From positions 1 to 21,676 of the IMG/VR virus record IMGVR_UViG_3300021197_001721: DNA of 21,676 nt; one strand, given 5' to 3'. A program made the translations under genes and the position numbers. Source of the stretch: a virus. Positions 5,508 through 13,920 of the stretch are shown piece after piece. The stretch's first letter is position 1. Each line of letters starts with the position of its first letter. The notes beneath the pieces were generated by a model. The model was given only the letters and a program-made list of their open reading frames with translations, was not told the origin of the DNA and did no database searches.

Positions 5508-6029
5508 TCATCTCAGAAATTCAGTGATATCCAAATTGTACAGCAAAGGATTAATCTTGTGTACTCCTATTAGGAATAAACAGAAACTTGCAACTGAACT
5601 GCCTCTACCCACACCCCATACTAAATTATTTGCTCTCAATGTGTCCACGAAGTACATTAGGAATTGTAATACCTTTATAAAGTCTTTCTGTTCAAACAGT
5701 TTGTATTCCATTTGTACTCTCGTCTTCTCATCATTGTTCTGACATTTATCCAAAAGCCATTCAAGCACATCAATTTGGTAATACTTGTCAGGCATGTGCC
5801 AGTTGTTGATGTTCTTGTGATCAAACTCTTCTAACGATTCTCTTTTCGATACTGTGTTTATTATGGGCAGGTCAATGCCTAGCTCTTTGAGACTGCTGTT
5901 GTATTTTTCAGTATCCTCGAAGAATAGTTTGGAGATGTTGAATTTAGGATCTGTGTATAATAGGTCTATTGCTTCTTGCTCTGTGAATATAACATCACCG
6001 TGATCATTTATTTTTATCTTTGCCGCCAT
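5508..6029 (-). CDS. Stand-alone fragment resembling the DNA polymerase III alpha (C-family) palm, 173 aa
   Basis: Residues 115-173 match the start of the DnaE/PolC palm: a helix (FIKVLQFLMYFVDTLRANN), then VWGVGRGSSVASFCLFLIGV (137-156) and INPLLYNLDITEFL. This corresponds to the bacterial GPGRGS-x-AGSLVAYAL-x-I-x-DPL-x-(FY)-(DN)-L-x-FERFLNPER region. The protein stops where FLNPER should follow, so the catalytic Asp-x-Asp strand, fingers and tau-binding parts are all missing. Residues 1-110 are acidic and match nothing I know. It cannot polymerise DNA alone; a nucleotide- or DNA-binding remnant, or a partner of a replication protein, is possible. It is not an accidental break: only 26 bases separate its stop from the next gene. 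The start overlaps the upstream gene by 26 bp, with AAAGG 8 nt before the ATG. Confidence 0.75.
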   Translation of the reverse strand: MAAKIKINDHGDVIFTEQEAIDLLYTDPKFNISKLFFEDTEKYNSSLKELGIDLPIINTVSKRESLEEFDHKNINNWHMPDKYYQIDVLEWLLDKCQNNDEKTRVQMEYKLFEQKDFIKVLQFLMYFVDTLRANNLVWGVGRGSSVASFCLFLIGVHKINPLLYNLDITEFLR

Positions 6030-6639
6030 CTAATACCTTTGGGTTGAACTCAAATATTTTAGCATGGTCTTCGTGTTTCTTGTCAACTGGAATCTTGTTG
6101 TTGTTCCAACTGAAATGTCCTGTGTATATGCCTTTGTCAAATTCTTCATCATAAGTTGCCGTGTCCGCCCTCAACCACCATGGGTCAAATTTAGTGTATT
6201 TGTCTGAGAACCAATTAGGCGCATCTAACAGTATAAGCTCTTTGCTGTTTTTGTCAACCGTGTAGGTAATACCATCGCCCTGCCATGAGGATAACTCAAT
6301 AAAGTTAATGGTAATCTTGCTGTCAAGTATGGCATTCGCCTTGCAGAAACACACTGCCGCCATGATCTGATCATATGGTGGTTTGGGCAGTTCCACGAAT
6401 CTGTTGTTGCTGGATTTCTTGAGTGTGTGATAAAGTTTCTCATCTCTCCATGTGGTGATTGTGTTTGCGAAAACCATTTCAAAAAGATTTTTAAGTCTTT
6501 CAAAATAGTCAGTCTGTTCTTTCAAGTTTGCTGTGTGTGGAGTGAGGGAGATGTTTAAATTGTATTCGTTGCCGAACAGTTCACCGTCTACTATGATAAT
6601 TGATTTGAATTTGGTCTTCCAAGAAAATGTGTTTGACAT
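6004..6639 (-). CDS. Uncharacterised protein, 211 aa
   Basis: Function not recognised. It is a soluble mixed alpha/beta protein without signal peptide or membrane segment, rich in aromatic residues (for example NWFSDKYTKFDPWWL, residues 141-155). A central NFIELSSWQGDGITYTVD (112-129) looks like a beta hairpin and the C-terminus is Lys-rich (GGKDKNK). I place the start at the ATG at 6639 (MSNTFSW); a TTG directly upstream would add one residue. There is no clear Shine-Dalgarno, but the upstream gene ends only 12 nt before, so coupling is likely. It overlaps the polymerase-fragment gene by 26 bp. The conserved order with a replication-like fragment hints at, but does not prove, a DNA-related role. 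Confidence 0.72.
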   Translation of the reverse strand: MSNTFSWKTKFKSIIIVDGELFGNEYNLNISLTPHTANLKEQTDYFERLKNLFEMVFANTITTWRDEKLYHTLKKSSNNRFVELPKPPYDQIMAAVCFCKANAILDSKITINFIELSSWQGDGITYTVDKNSKELILLDAPNWFSDKYTKFDPWWLRADTATYDEEFDKGIYTGHFSWNNNKIPVDKKHEDHAKIFEFNPKVLDGGKDKNK

Positions 6640-6651
6640 CAAAAGTATTTA

Positions 6652-6906
6652 CTATTCGATGTTGACCAAGTCGCCTAGGTCTGGTTCGTTCCTTATCTTC
6701 TTGTTGTTCTTGTGCCATGCCTCTATCCTTCTTTCCCTGACAGCATTCTGGTATGTCATTAATGCGTGTTGCAGTTGTGCCAGCATCTCTGGATTCCTAC
6801 CAAATCTCTTGGCAGTGTTCACTTTCCGAGAAAGTTCTTTTATTCTTTTTGATATGTCCTCTTCGGATAGGTTGCCTATTTCTTCTTGTAGTGGGTGGAA
6901 ATACAT
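6652..6906 (-). CDS. Small helical protein, 84 aa, unknown function
   Basis: Not recognised. Two long amphipathic helices are predicted by eye (about residues 14-35 LSEEDISKRIKELSRKVN and 39-66 MLAQLQHALMTYQNAVRERR), separated by a short RFGRNP turn, followed by an acidic tail (DLGDLVNIE). This helical-hairpin pattern fits a small assembly, chaperone or virion protein. A strong AAGGAGG lies 4 nt before the ATG, among the best ribosome sites in the window, so it should be well translated. It sits 15 bp after the 187-aa structural gene and 12 bp before the 211-aa gene, which suggests it is read as the end of the late structural run; that link is inferred. Confidence 0.72.
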   Translation of the reverse strand: MYFHPLQEEIGNLSEEDISKRIKELSRKVNTAKRFGRNPEMLAQLQHALMTYQNAVRERRIEAWHKNNKKIRNEPDLGDLVNIE

Positions 6907-6921
6907 GTTCCTCCTTATCTA

Positions 6922-7485
6922 CTAGATGTAGATTTTACCAATTTGGTGCATTAATATAGTTGTGCCACCATCTGGACTTAGAAACTCATATAAGAATCTT
7001 TTATTGTCTGGAAAGGTGATTGTGTCTGAGGATCCGTCACCGCCTGTCACGTTGTCTGCAACTAACACAGAACTAGGTATAGTCAGTGTGTGTGCCACGT
7101 TGGCGCATGTTATGTCTAGAACAATTCTACCAAGTGATCCCGATACTGGAAAATTTGTAAATGTCAAAGTAACTGATGCGTCAGTTGTGATTGTTTGATA
7201 ATGACCATTGTTATGGTTCAGTGTGATTGCTCCTCCATCAGTCCCGTGTGCATAAACGACTTCTGATGTGTCCTTGAATTTGGCTTTAAGTACTTCGTTG
7301 TTGTTGAAGTTACTAGAACTGTTCAGTGAAGCCTTGTTTGTTTGTAAACTATCAATCTCTGTCTTAGCTTCTGTAAAGTTGTTCTTGATCGCTGTGAAGT
7401 TATCTCTAAAGCCCTGTGAACTGTTGTCCTGTCCTGCTGTAGGATATGTTCCGTCTACGTTACCTGGTACTATGTTGCTTGCCAT
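6922..7485 (-). CDS. Virion structural protein, small fibre-like, 187 aa
   Basis: The N-terminus (NIVPGNVDGTYPTAGQDNSS, then QGFRDNFTAIKNNF, residues 4-37) is a module I know from structural proteins of marine T4-like phages, and is a variant of the N-terminal module on the larger fibre proteins here. A helix (TEAKTEIDSLQTNKASL) probably trimerises the protein. Residues 70-187 are a beta-rich head (QTITTDASVTLTFTNFPVSG, then LDITCANVAHTLTIPSS) like the short beta-domains that end marine phage tail proteins. There is no enzymatic motif. AAAGGA overlaps the end of the 866-aa gene, which stops 3 bp before the ATG, so the two are coupled. Confidence 0.8.
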   Translation of the reverse strand: MASNIVPGNVDGTYPTAGQDNSSQGFRDNFTAIKNNFTEAKTEIDSLQTNKASLNSSSNFNNNEVLKAKFKDTSEVVYAHGTDGGAITLNHNNGHYQTITTDASVTLTFTNFPVSGSLGRIVLDITCANVAHTLTIPSSVLVADNVTGGDGSSDTITFPDNKRFLYEFLSPDGGTTILMHQIGKIYI

Positions 7486-7488
7486 GTG

Positions 7489-10089
7489 TTAAATTCCTTT
7501 GTTTCTAAATGCTAGATATTTATCGTTGCTTCTCTCCACCTTGATAATTGTGCCCTCTGCAGGTGCTTCCTTGGTGAAATTAATTGTTGTTTTCTTGTTT
7601 GCTGTGTCGTGTGTTAGTGTTACTCCAAGTTCGTGATCGGCCGATCTCAATGTTCCATCCACTGTCAAGTAACTGGGATCAACATTGTTGTCTGCAGTCA
7701 CTCCACTGCCAACAAATACCACGGAACTTCCTTCTTTTACCAGTATGTCTTGTTCATGCACGATCTCATTAAGCTCGAATGCAGTAGTGGATCCGTCTGC
7801 TGTGAACACTTCTGGAGATACCACACTCTTGCTGACCACATACCTGTCTATGGTAAACTGTATGTTCTTGAAATCTACTTTTTTGTCTTCTATCCTCTTC
7901 TTCAGTTTGCCACTTGTTCCTGGCTTACAGTAACAGATGGGCACTGCCATGACATATCCCAACGGGGCAAGTGTGTCTGACTGTGTCGTCCTCATCCATA
8001 ACGGCAAGTATGTGTATTCCTTGTGTCCCAAGTTCTTCATCCTTGATCTCATGTTAGCCACAGCATTTGGATAGAGATGCGTGACAGTTCCTAGGTCAGC
8101 ACTCAATTGGTTCGCATATCTTACTTTTGATCCAGATGTGCTGAATGATAATCCACCATCTGTTGTTACCTCGTACACTTCATAATCAGTTGTGGTATTC
8201 GTACTTGAAGCCTTGGGTCCTAGTACAGGTTTTGCGATAGCATCTCTCAATTTTATTGAACTTGCTACTGATTCACCTTTGCTGTTGACCATGGTGTCTT
8301 TCATCTCAACATAAACCACTTCATATTTCACTACACCGTCTTCCTTGGCCTCTGCTGTTTTTATATCCCCAAAGTATAAAGTTTTTGGTGCATGATTTTG
8401 TTCCATTTGTCTTTGTAAAACTGTCAGTGTCTGTGCTTCCAGGCCTGCCAGTAATAGCATTTCTGCGTTGTTCTTCATTCCAAAATTTGGATCCTCTGCT
8501 CTGTAGATGTCTGCCGAGTTTATGTTTGGATCCTGTGATATGTTATAGAACACATTCTGATCTATGAAAGATGTTGCATGTCCTGACATGTTTCCGTATT
8601 CTGTCTGAGTGTATGGTATATCTACGTTAAGTGTGAAATCTTTTTTGGTTGCCGCGGATTGATATTGATCACTAACAGTGACCTCAAACGTAAATGCTCT
8701 AGTGGAATCTGTGAAGTCACTTGGATCTATAGTTCCTATCAGGTTGCCTGCTTCTGACAGTGTTATGCCCGTCGGCAGTGATCCTGATGTCACATTGTAT
8801 GACAACACCCTATTTGGTTCTTCATCCACAGTCTCTATTGAAAGTAGACTCGGTATGCCCGCGGTCAGTGTTCCTATGATATCTGGTGTTAAGAAGCTGA
8901 TGCCGATGTTGATCTCACCAACCACCTTCATTGTGAATGTTCTTTCTGAGAACGTGTTAAGTCCTGTTGCTACAACTCTGTTGGCCCTTACAGTAAATGT
9001 GTAATCAACTTCCACAGCGGCCTGGCTAGACAATGTTCCGTGTATCTCTCCTGAATTTAGATCAATTGAAAGGCCAGTTGGCAGTGCACCTGATGTTATA
9101 CTGTATTCCAGATTGGCCTGTAAGGGATCGAAGTCCGAAACGTCGATCCTGATGAGAACCTTGTTGTCGTGTCTGAACGTTCCTAGATCTGATGCTGTTG
9201 TGAACACAGGAGGTCTTCCTGTGTGTAGATCCATTGTCACTGAATTGTCACCAATCAGCGTCTGGTCAATTGTGACATTTGAATTTGAAACCACCCAATA
9301 GTCAGCTGAGTAAACAAAAATATTGAAATTACGATCCACACTTGAAACGCCATCAGTTACCCTTACTATGAAATCATAGTTTACAGATCTAGATCTAGAA
9401 AAAACTGTTCTATCGTATATGTTTTGTGGGTCAAGTGAGTTTCCGCCATCACTAGGAGTCAATGCTGAGAAATCAGGAAATGCATCAAAGTCATAACCAC
9501 CCTGTGGTCCGTAATTTTCATCGATTGACAATTCAACAACACCTGATATTTTACCACCCAGTGTCATAGTCACCCCCGGTGGAAGTGATCCTTGTACAAC
9601 TTCGTAAACGAGATTCTGTCCTGCCACCGTGTCTGTGTCTGTTGCCACAATGCTGTATTCTATAAATGAACCGTCAAGCACAGTGACATTTCCTGTGACA
9701 TCTGCCGTGGACAATATACTGTCACAAGTTGACGTGCTGTCTGATGTGTACACCGTGGAAAGTGGTTTGTTCAGCTGTCCTGCCACTGTTGTGAATGATG
9801 GTGCATCTGCACCTGACACATCTAGCGTGAATGTTCTGTCTGTGATTGCGGATCCGGCCGTGGCTCGCACGACGAAGGTGTAAAGAGTTCTTTTGGCAAC
9901 CTCAGCCGGAGTTCCTGTTAGTAAGCCCTCGGATGTTATTGACATTCCAGTTGGTAGGCTTCCTGCAATCAGAGAGTACGTAATGGCCGTGGAATCAGTT
10001 GTGTTCGCTTCTAGTTGTAGCGAAAATGCTGACTGTTCATCGATTGATGCCAGTTTTCCTGCTGTGGTTGTCCACACTGGTGTTGCCAT
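7489..10089 (-). CDS. Virion structural protein with four Ig/cadherin-like (putative Ig, He_PIG-type) domains
   Basis: 866 aa. Four beta-sandwich repeats occupy residues 1-91, 96-259, 292-391 and 393-490. Each has the putative-Ig signature: a hydrophobic strand, Y-(S/N/E)-(L/I/V)-x-x-GSLPTG-(M/V/I/L) (for example 43-49, 168-172, 334-340, 436-442), then G-x-(L/I)-x-GT and a final (Y/F)-(T/D)-F-x-V-R-(A/V)-x-x/-F-T-L-x-V strand. Such domains are common in phage tails and bacterial adhesins and bind sugars or proteins weakly. Residues 491-757 form a different domain (VLGPKAS, DTLAPLGYVMAVPICYC), perhaps the conserved virion-anchoring part, and 758-866 a beta-rich tip. AAGGAGT lies 6 nt before the ATG but is covered by a hairpin whose loop holds a late-type promoter octamer. 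Confidence 0.85.
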   Translation of the reverse strand: MATPVWTTTAGKLASIDEQSAFSLQLEANTTDSTAITYSLIAGSLPTGMSITSEGLLTGTPAEVAKRTLYTFVVRATAGSAITDRTFTLDVSGADAPSFTTVAGQLNKPLSTVYTSDSTSTCDSILSTADVTGNVTVLDGSFIEYSIVATDTDTVAGQNLVYEVVQGSLPPGVTMTLGGKISGVVELSIDENYGPQGGYDFDAFPDFSALTPSDGGNSLDPQNIYDRTVFSRSRSVNYDFIVRVTDGVSSVDRNFNIFVYSADYWVVSNSNVTIDQTLIGDNSVTMDLHTGRPPVFTTASDLGTFRHDNKVLIRIDVSDFDPLQANLEYSITSGALPTGLSIDLNSGEIHGTLSSQAAVEVDYTFTVRANRVVATGLNTFSERTFTMKVVGEINIGISFLTPDIIGTLTAGIPSLLSIETVDEEPNRVLSYNVTSGSLPTGITLSEAGNLIGTIDPSDFTDSTRAFTFEVTVSDQYQSAATKKDFTLNVDIPYTQTEYGNMSGHATSFIDQNVFYNISQDPNINSADIYRAEDPNFGMKNNAEMLLLAGLEAQTLTVLQRQMEQNHAPKTLYFGDIKTAEAKEDGVVKYEVVYVEMKDTMVNSKGESVASSIKLRDAIAKPVLGPKASSTNTTTDYEVYEVTTDGGLSFSTSGSKVRYANQLSADLGTVTHLYPNAVANMRSRMKNLGHKEYTYLPLWMRTTQSDTLAPLGYVMAVPICYCKPGTSGKLKKRIEDKKVDFKNIQFTIDRYVVSKSVVSPEVFTADGSTTAFELNEIVHEQDILVKEGSSVVFVGSGVTADNNVDPSYLTVDGTLRSADHELGVTLTHDTANKKTTINFTKEAPAEGTIIKVERSNDKYLAFRNKGI

Positions 10090-10093
10090 TAAA

Positions 10094-10124
10094 ATACTCC
10101 TTACATGGATATTTATTGGAGTAT
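10094..10124 (-). promoter_or_regulatory. Hairpin hiding the ribosome site of the 866-aa gene
   Basis: In minus-strand RNA ATACTCC (10118-10124) pairs perfectly with GGAGTAT (10094-10100), which contains the Shine-Dalgarno, across a 17-nt loop. Messages started at the late-type octamer in the loop would lack the first arm. Confidence 0.6.
10110..10117 (-). promoter_or_regulatory. T4-type late promoter octamer before the 866-aa gene
   Basis: AATAAATA on the minus strand, one base from the T4 late box TATAAATA, 21 bp before the ATG. The predicted start falls near 10104, inside the hairpin loop. Confidence 0.6.
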
Positions 10125-10163
10125 CAACGATTTATAGTGTGTGTTATAGTGTGTTATTAACTA

Positions 10164-12071
10164 TTAACTGACTGCCGCACTAAATGGTGTTGCTGGGTTA
10201 GAACCTGCTGGCACCCTCATTACGCCTCTCACATGATATTGGTTGGTAGCTATGTCAATCAGCTCAAGATAATCACCAACGACACCACCCTGTGTAGTAC
10301 CGTTGAGAGTGATAGTGTCCGAAGCCGCCACTGTTGGGAAGGCTGTAACTGCTGTACCATCTTCATCTAGGTACATCATGATACCGTCGATTGTGTCTGT
10401 TGCATCAGCCACCTGTATCTTGTAGTTTGATGTGTTTGTAACACTAACGATGAATTTGTAAACAGCACCTGTACCAGTCGCCGCCGGTAGTGTTAAAGTC
10501 AGTGCCGCGTTACCACCAACTTCACCAAGTAATAGTGTTCTACCTGCGTGTTCTGTGATCGTAACTGCGTCCGTTGCCACGAATGTGTGTATCGCTGGCA
10601 GGAATGATCCTGTCAGTGTAAGCTGTGAACTTATACCAACTACACCCGTACCCTGTGATGATATGTTGATGTCTGCGTCTGTAGTGTCACTCTGGATTGT
10701 GTTTGATCTCAACACACCCGAAACTTCAATGTCCACTGCGTTCAATTCATTTGTTACACCTACGATCTCTCCACCTAGTACAATAGAACCTGATCCGTTT
10801 GGAGAAATGGTTACACCACCGTTTGTGTCTGTGGCTGTAAGTGCGTTTCCGTCTAATCTCAGGTTGTCAACGTTTACTTGTCCTGTTGTAGTCTGTACAC
10901 CTGTTGCAGTGATAGGTCCTGTCAGCACGATAGCACCTGTACCTGCTGGATCAACAACGAAGTCACCGTTTGTGTCTGTTGTGATTGTACCGTCTGCTAG
11001 GATGTTCAAGTCACCTATTCCAACTGCTCCACCAATTGTAAGTGCACCAGTTGTTGTAAGTGCCACAACTGTTGTAGTTCCTGTCACATCTAGTGTTCCA
11101 CCTACTGTGGCATTGTTTGTAATTGCAGTGTTACCTGTTGCTGTAATAGTACATAGTCCACCTGATGTTATTGTAAGGTCTGTGTTGTCACCTTCGATCT
11201 TCTCACCTGTACCAAATGTTACGCCTACATTGGCAGGAACAACTACATCTGTTGTTGCTGTTAAATTGATTGCACCACCTGAAGTTACTGTAAGGTCTGT
11301 GCTGTCACCTTCAATCTTCTCACCTGTACCAAACGTGATTCCCACGTTTGCAGGTACAACGATGTCTGCCACCGCTGTAAGATTGATGTTGTTTCCTGAA
11401 ATAGTTAAATCTGTTCCGTCACCTTCGATCTTTTCAGCATCATCACCAAAAGTCAAACCGATGTTTGCTGGTATGTTTACATCAGCACCTGCCGTCAAGT
11501 TGATGTCACCAGTTCCTGTTGGATCTAGTGTGATGTCTGCGTTTGAACCATTCGACACGATGTCGTTAGTTGTAACTGAAGTTGCCGTCACACTGTTGTT
11601 GACTGTCAACGCACCTGTTAGAGTAGTTGCCCCTGTCACTGCTAGTGTTGTGCTAAATGCTCCTGATGTTCCTGTAAGTGCCCCTGTTACCGCAACAGTT
11701 GAAGTGGCTGTGACCGCTCCATCGATATTAGTTGCACCGTTCACTTGGAATGCTTCACCTATCGTGATCAGAGATGAATCATCTGAGCTTATTGTAGTTC
11801 CTGCTAGTCTGATTGCTGAAGCAAGTACTCCACCTGTACCAGCTGGTAATAATACTATGTCTTCGTTTGTTCTTGCTGACGTTATTCTTCTTCCGTTAAC
11901 ATCAAGATCTCCACCTAGTTGCGGAGTTGCGTCTTCTATAAGATCGTTGGCCTCGGCCGTTGTGCCGTATAACTCGTCAAAGTTATCGTTTATCTTGTCA
12001 AATGCTGTTCTTAATGGATCACCTGTACCGTCGTTTGCACTAGACCCTATGCCGATTGTTTGTTTAGCCAT
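10164..12071 (-). CDS. Tail-fibre-like repeat protein, 635 aa
   Basis: Starts with the shared N-terminal module (ANDGTGDPLRTAFDKINDNF, residues 12-31), expected to attach the protein to the virion. A beta-repeat shaft follows with S-N-A-D-I-x-L-x-P-x-GTG-type units (for example 177-190, 368-383, 419-432). Three adjacent 39-residue repeats begin at residues 190, 229 and 268 (INLTA, then PAN-x-G-(L/I/V)-TFG, EKIEGD). Residues about 495-635 form a C-terminal beta-domain (TLLLGEVGGNAALTLTLPAA, then YKFIVSVTNTSNY) typical of marine phage tail proteins. No catalytic motif is seen. GGAG is 10 nt before the ATG, with a late-type CATAAATA further upstream. The long plus-strand open frame opposite is a by-product of its codon pattern. 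Confidence 0.85.
   Translation of the reverse strand: MAKQTIGIGSSANDGTGDPLRTAFDKINDNFDELYGTTAEANDLIEDATPQLGGDLDVNGRRITSARTNEDIVLLPAGTGGVLASAIRLAGTTISSDDSSLITIGEAFQVNGATNIDGAVTATSTVAVTGALTGTSGAFSTTLAVTGATTLTGALTVNNSVTATSVTTNDIVSNGSNADITLDPTGTGDINLTAGADVNIPANIGLTFGDDAEKIEGDGTDLTISGNNINLTAVADIVVPANVGITFGTGEKIEGDSTDLTVTSGGAINLTATTDVVVPANVGVTFGTGEKIEGDNTDLTITSGGLCTITATGNTAITNNATVGGTLDVTGTTTVVALTTTGALTIGGAVGIGDLNILADGTITTDTNGDFVVDPAGTGAIVLTGPITATGVQTTTGQVNVDNLRLDGNALTATDTNGGVTISPNGSGSIVLGGEIVGVTNELNAVDIEVSGVLRSNTIQSDTTDADINISSQGTGVVGISSQLTLTGSFLPAIHTFVATDAVTITEHAGRTLLLGEVGGNAALTLTLPAATGTGAVYKFIVSVTNTSNYKIQVADATDTIDGIMMYLDEDGTAVTAFPTVAASDTITLNGTTQGGVVGDYLELIDIATNQYHVRGVMRVPAGSNPATPFSAAVS
11157..11504 (-). 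repeat. Three 39-residue tandem repeats in the 635-aa protein
   Basis: Units start at residues 190, 229 and 268, each INLTA..(V/I)PAN-x-G-x-TFG..EKIEGD-x-TDLT. The third is followed by GGLCTIT, the start of a broken fourth unit. Confidence 0.85.
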
Positions 12072-12106
12072 GTATTAATTCTCCGTTAAATTTTTGTTAG
12101 TGTGTT

Positions 12107-12114
12107 TATTTATG
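12107..12114 (-). promoter_or_regulatory. T4-type late promoter octamer before the 635-aa gene
   Basis: CATAAATA on the minus strand, in an A/T-rich 69-bp gap, 36 bp before the ATG; a leader of about 30 nt would contain CGGAGAA as ribosome site. Confidence 0.62.
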
Positions 12115-12140
12115 GATTATTCTAAGAACCGAACGTAAAA

Positions 12141-13919
12141 TTATACATCTATTGCTATTCTCTGGAACTTGAACACACAGCTGTCGGCAGATGTGTTTGT
12201 TGTGAGCAATCTTACATTTCCACCACTTACATCTGCTGAGAATGTGGCCAGTGGTCCTGTGTGGTCAGTGGTTGATCCAAATGCTGTAATGTAGGCGTCT
12301 GAACCGTCGTGTGTGACGTTGGCTTCAACTACCTCGAATCTGCTGTTCGTTGCATCTGCTATGGATATGAAGTATTTTGCACTCCTGTATGTTCCAATAG
12401 CGAACGTGTTCAGCACCGATGTTGTTGAAGTGGCCACTGTTGTCGTGGCATCTGCTATGTCCGAATTGTTCAATGTCGCACCCGCAGTGGCAAACGCAAG
12501 GTTACCCGAACCATCCGTTTTCATGAACTGGTTCGCACTACCATCTGATGTTGGGAAAGTCAATCCACTTATTGTCACACTGCCTGTACCATTACCTGTT
12601 AATTCAAGATTGGCATTTGATGAATTGGTCTTGACTGTGTTGTCATCAAGTGTTATTCCTTCCAGTGTGAGTGCTGAAGTAACTGTAAGTGTTGTGAACG
12701 TACCCGCCGCCGGTGTTGTAGCACCAATGGCAGTGCCATCTATGCTTCCAGAATTGATGTCAGCTTTGGCTATTGAAACCTGTCCTGTTCCTGCAGGTGA
12801 CATGACCAGGTCCGAGTTTGACTGTGTTGTTGTTATTTCGTTGTCTGTTATGTTGATGTTGTCGTCAATAGTAAGACTGTCTATTACAACTGTACCTGTT
12901 CCACCTGGCTCAAGACGTATGTCCGCGTTCGAGTCTGATGATATCGTGCTGTCAAAAATATTTAAGTTGTCTACCGCCAGTGTGCCTGTGATGTTAAGAG
13001 AGGTAACTGTCATTGCTCCCAATGTGGCTGTGCCGTCCACCTGCAGTGTTCCAGTTGTAGTAAGATTCTCATTGCCAAAACTTATGGCACCCGAAGAATC
13101 TGTAATAGATCCACTTGATAGTGTAACGTTTCCAACAGCCAGTGTTCCTGTGGTTGATAGGTTCTCATCACCAAAACTTATAGATCCACCCGAATCAGTG
13201 ATAGATCCGTTGGCCACCGTGATTGTTCCAAAAACTGAACCAGTTGCGGCCGTTATTGTTCCTGTTGTTGTAATATTTTCATTGCCAAAACTTATGGCAC
13301 CTGATGAATCAGTTATTGATCCATTTGCTAGTGTAAGGTTACCCAGGCTTGAACCTGTTGCGGCTGTTATTGTTCCCGTCGTTGTTAGGTTTTCGTTTCC
13401 GAAGCTGATTGCCCCACTGGAATCTGTTATGGATCCATCGGCCAGTGTGATGTTTCCAACTGTTGTGCCTGTTCCTGCTGAGATGGCTCCTGAAAATGTT
13501 GTTGCACCTGACACAGTCAAAGTGCCGTCAACTATCAAGCCTTCATTGATGTTGATGGCAGTGGAATCAGTTGAACTTAGGGTTGTTCCTGCTATCTGTA
13601 TGGCACCAAAAATCACGTTACCTGTGCCCGCGGGCAGTAGGTTTATGTCTTCATTTGTTCTTGTACCGATTATGTCGTTGCCACTGATCATCAATGCAGG
13701 GAAAACCACTGCACCTGAACCTGCCGGAGAGAACACCAGGTCATCATTTGTCCTGGTTGCCCTGATCTCATTGCCAGTGACCTGTATAGTTGTAAGATCA
13801 AATCCAGGTGATGCATAAATCTCGGTGAAGTTGGTGTTCACCTTGATCATAGCGTCTCGTAACGTATCTCCCGTTCCGTCGTTTGCGTTTTGTCCTACAT
13901 TTAAAACTAGTTGTGCCAT
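12141..13919 (-). CDS. Tail-fibre-like repeat protein, 592 aa, short paralogue of the 1678-aa protein
   Basis: The N-terminal module ANDGTGDTLRDAMIKVNTNF (12-31) is followed by GTG-type shaft repeats and then four near-identical units around GSITDSSGAISFGNENLTTT starting at residues 162, 200, 238 and 270 (spacing 38, 38, 32). After more shaft (330-450) and a TDGSGNLAF hinge (468-476), a single beta-domain (500-592; LNTF, YRSAKYFISI, NVTHDGSDAYIT, LATFSADVSGGNVRL) ends the protein. The same order and spacing occur in the 1678-aa protein, so the two arose by gene duplication. The ATG is 1 bp after that gene's stop, with AAGGGTG inside its end: tight coupling. Probably a host-contact fibre; no enzyme motif is seen. 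Confidence 0.85.
   Translation of the reverse strand: MAQLVLNVGQNANDGTGDTLRDAMIKVNTNFTEIYASPGFDLTTIQVTGNEIRATRTNDDLVFSPAGSGAVVFPALMISGNDIIGTRTNEDINLLPAGTGNVIFGAIQIAGTTLSSTDSTAININEGLIVDGTLTVSGATTFSGAISAGTGTTVGNITLADGSITDSSGAISFGNENLTTTGTITAATGSSLGNLTLANGSITDSSGAISFGNENITTTGTITAATGSVFGTITVANGSITDSGGSISFGDENLSTTGTLAVGNVTLSSGSITDSSGAISFGNENLTTTGTLQVDGTATLGAMTVTSLNITGTLAVDNLNIFDSTISSDSNADIRLEPGGTGTVVIDSLTIDDNINITDNEITTTQSNSDLVMSPAGTGQVSIAKADINSGSIDGTAIGATTPAAGTFTTLTVTSALTLEGITLDDNTVKTNSSNANLELTGNGTGSVTISGLTFPTSDGSANQFMKTDGSGNLAFATAGATLNNSDIADATTTVATSTTSVLNTFAIGTYRSAKYFISIADATNSRFEVVEANVTHDGSDAYITAFGSTTDHTGPLATFSADVSGGNVRLLTTNTSADSCVFKFQRIAIDV
13020..13448 (-). repeat. Four tandem GSITDSSGAISFG units in the 592-aa protein
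   Basis: Units begin at residues 162, 200, 238 and 270. Spacing of 38, 38 and 32 residues is identical to that in the 1678-aa protein. Confidence 0.9.
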
Positions 13920-13920
13920 G

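Noticed and set aside
6225-6503. Minus-strand frame of 92 codons within the 211-aa gene
   Set aside because: It is wholly inside another frame of the same strand, with no ribosome site and no recognisable features.
13020-13448. Regular repeats resembling a CRISPR or other DNA-level array
   Set aside because: The period is a whole number of codons in an open frame and the units are protein repeats with drifting codons, with no spacer pattern.
10555-13818. Two plus-strand open frames of about 500 codons (10555-12078 and 12313-13818)
   Set aside because: They lie exactly opposite repeat-rich fibre genes, have low-complexity Val/Pro/Ser/Thr translations mirroring the Thr/Gly/Asn/Ser codons of the minus strand, and show no domain or ribosome site.
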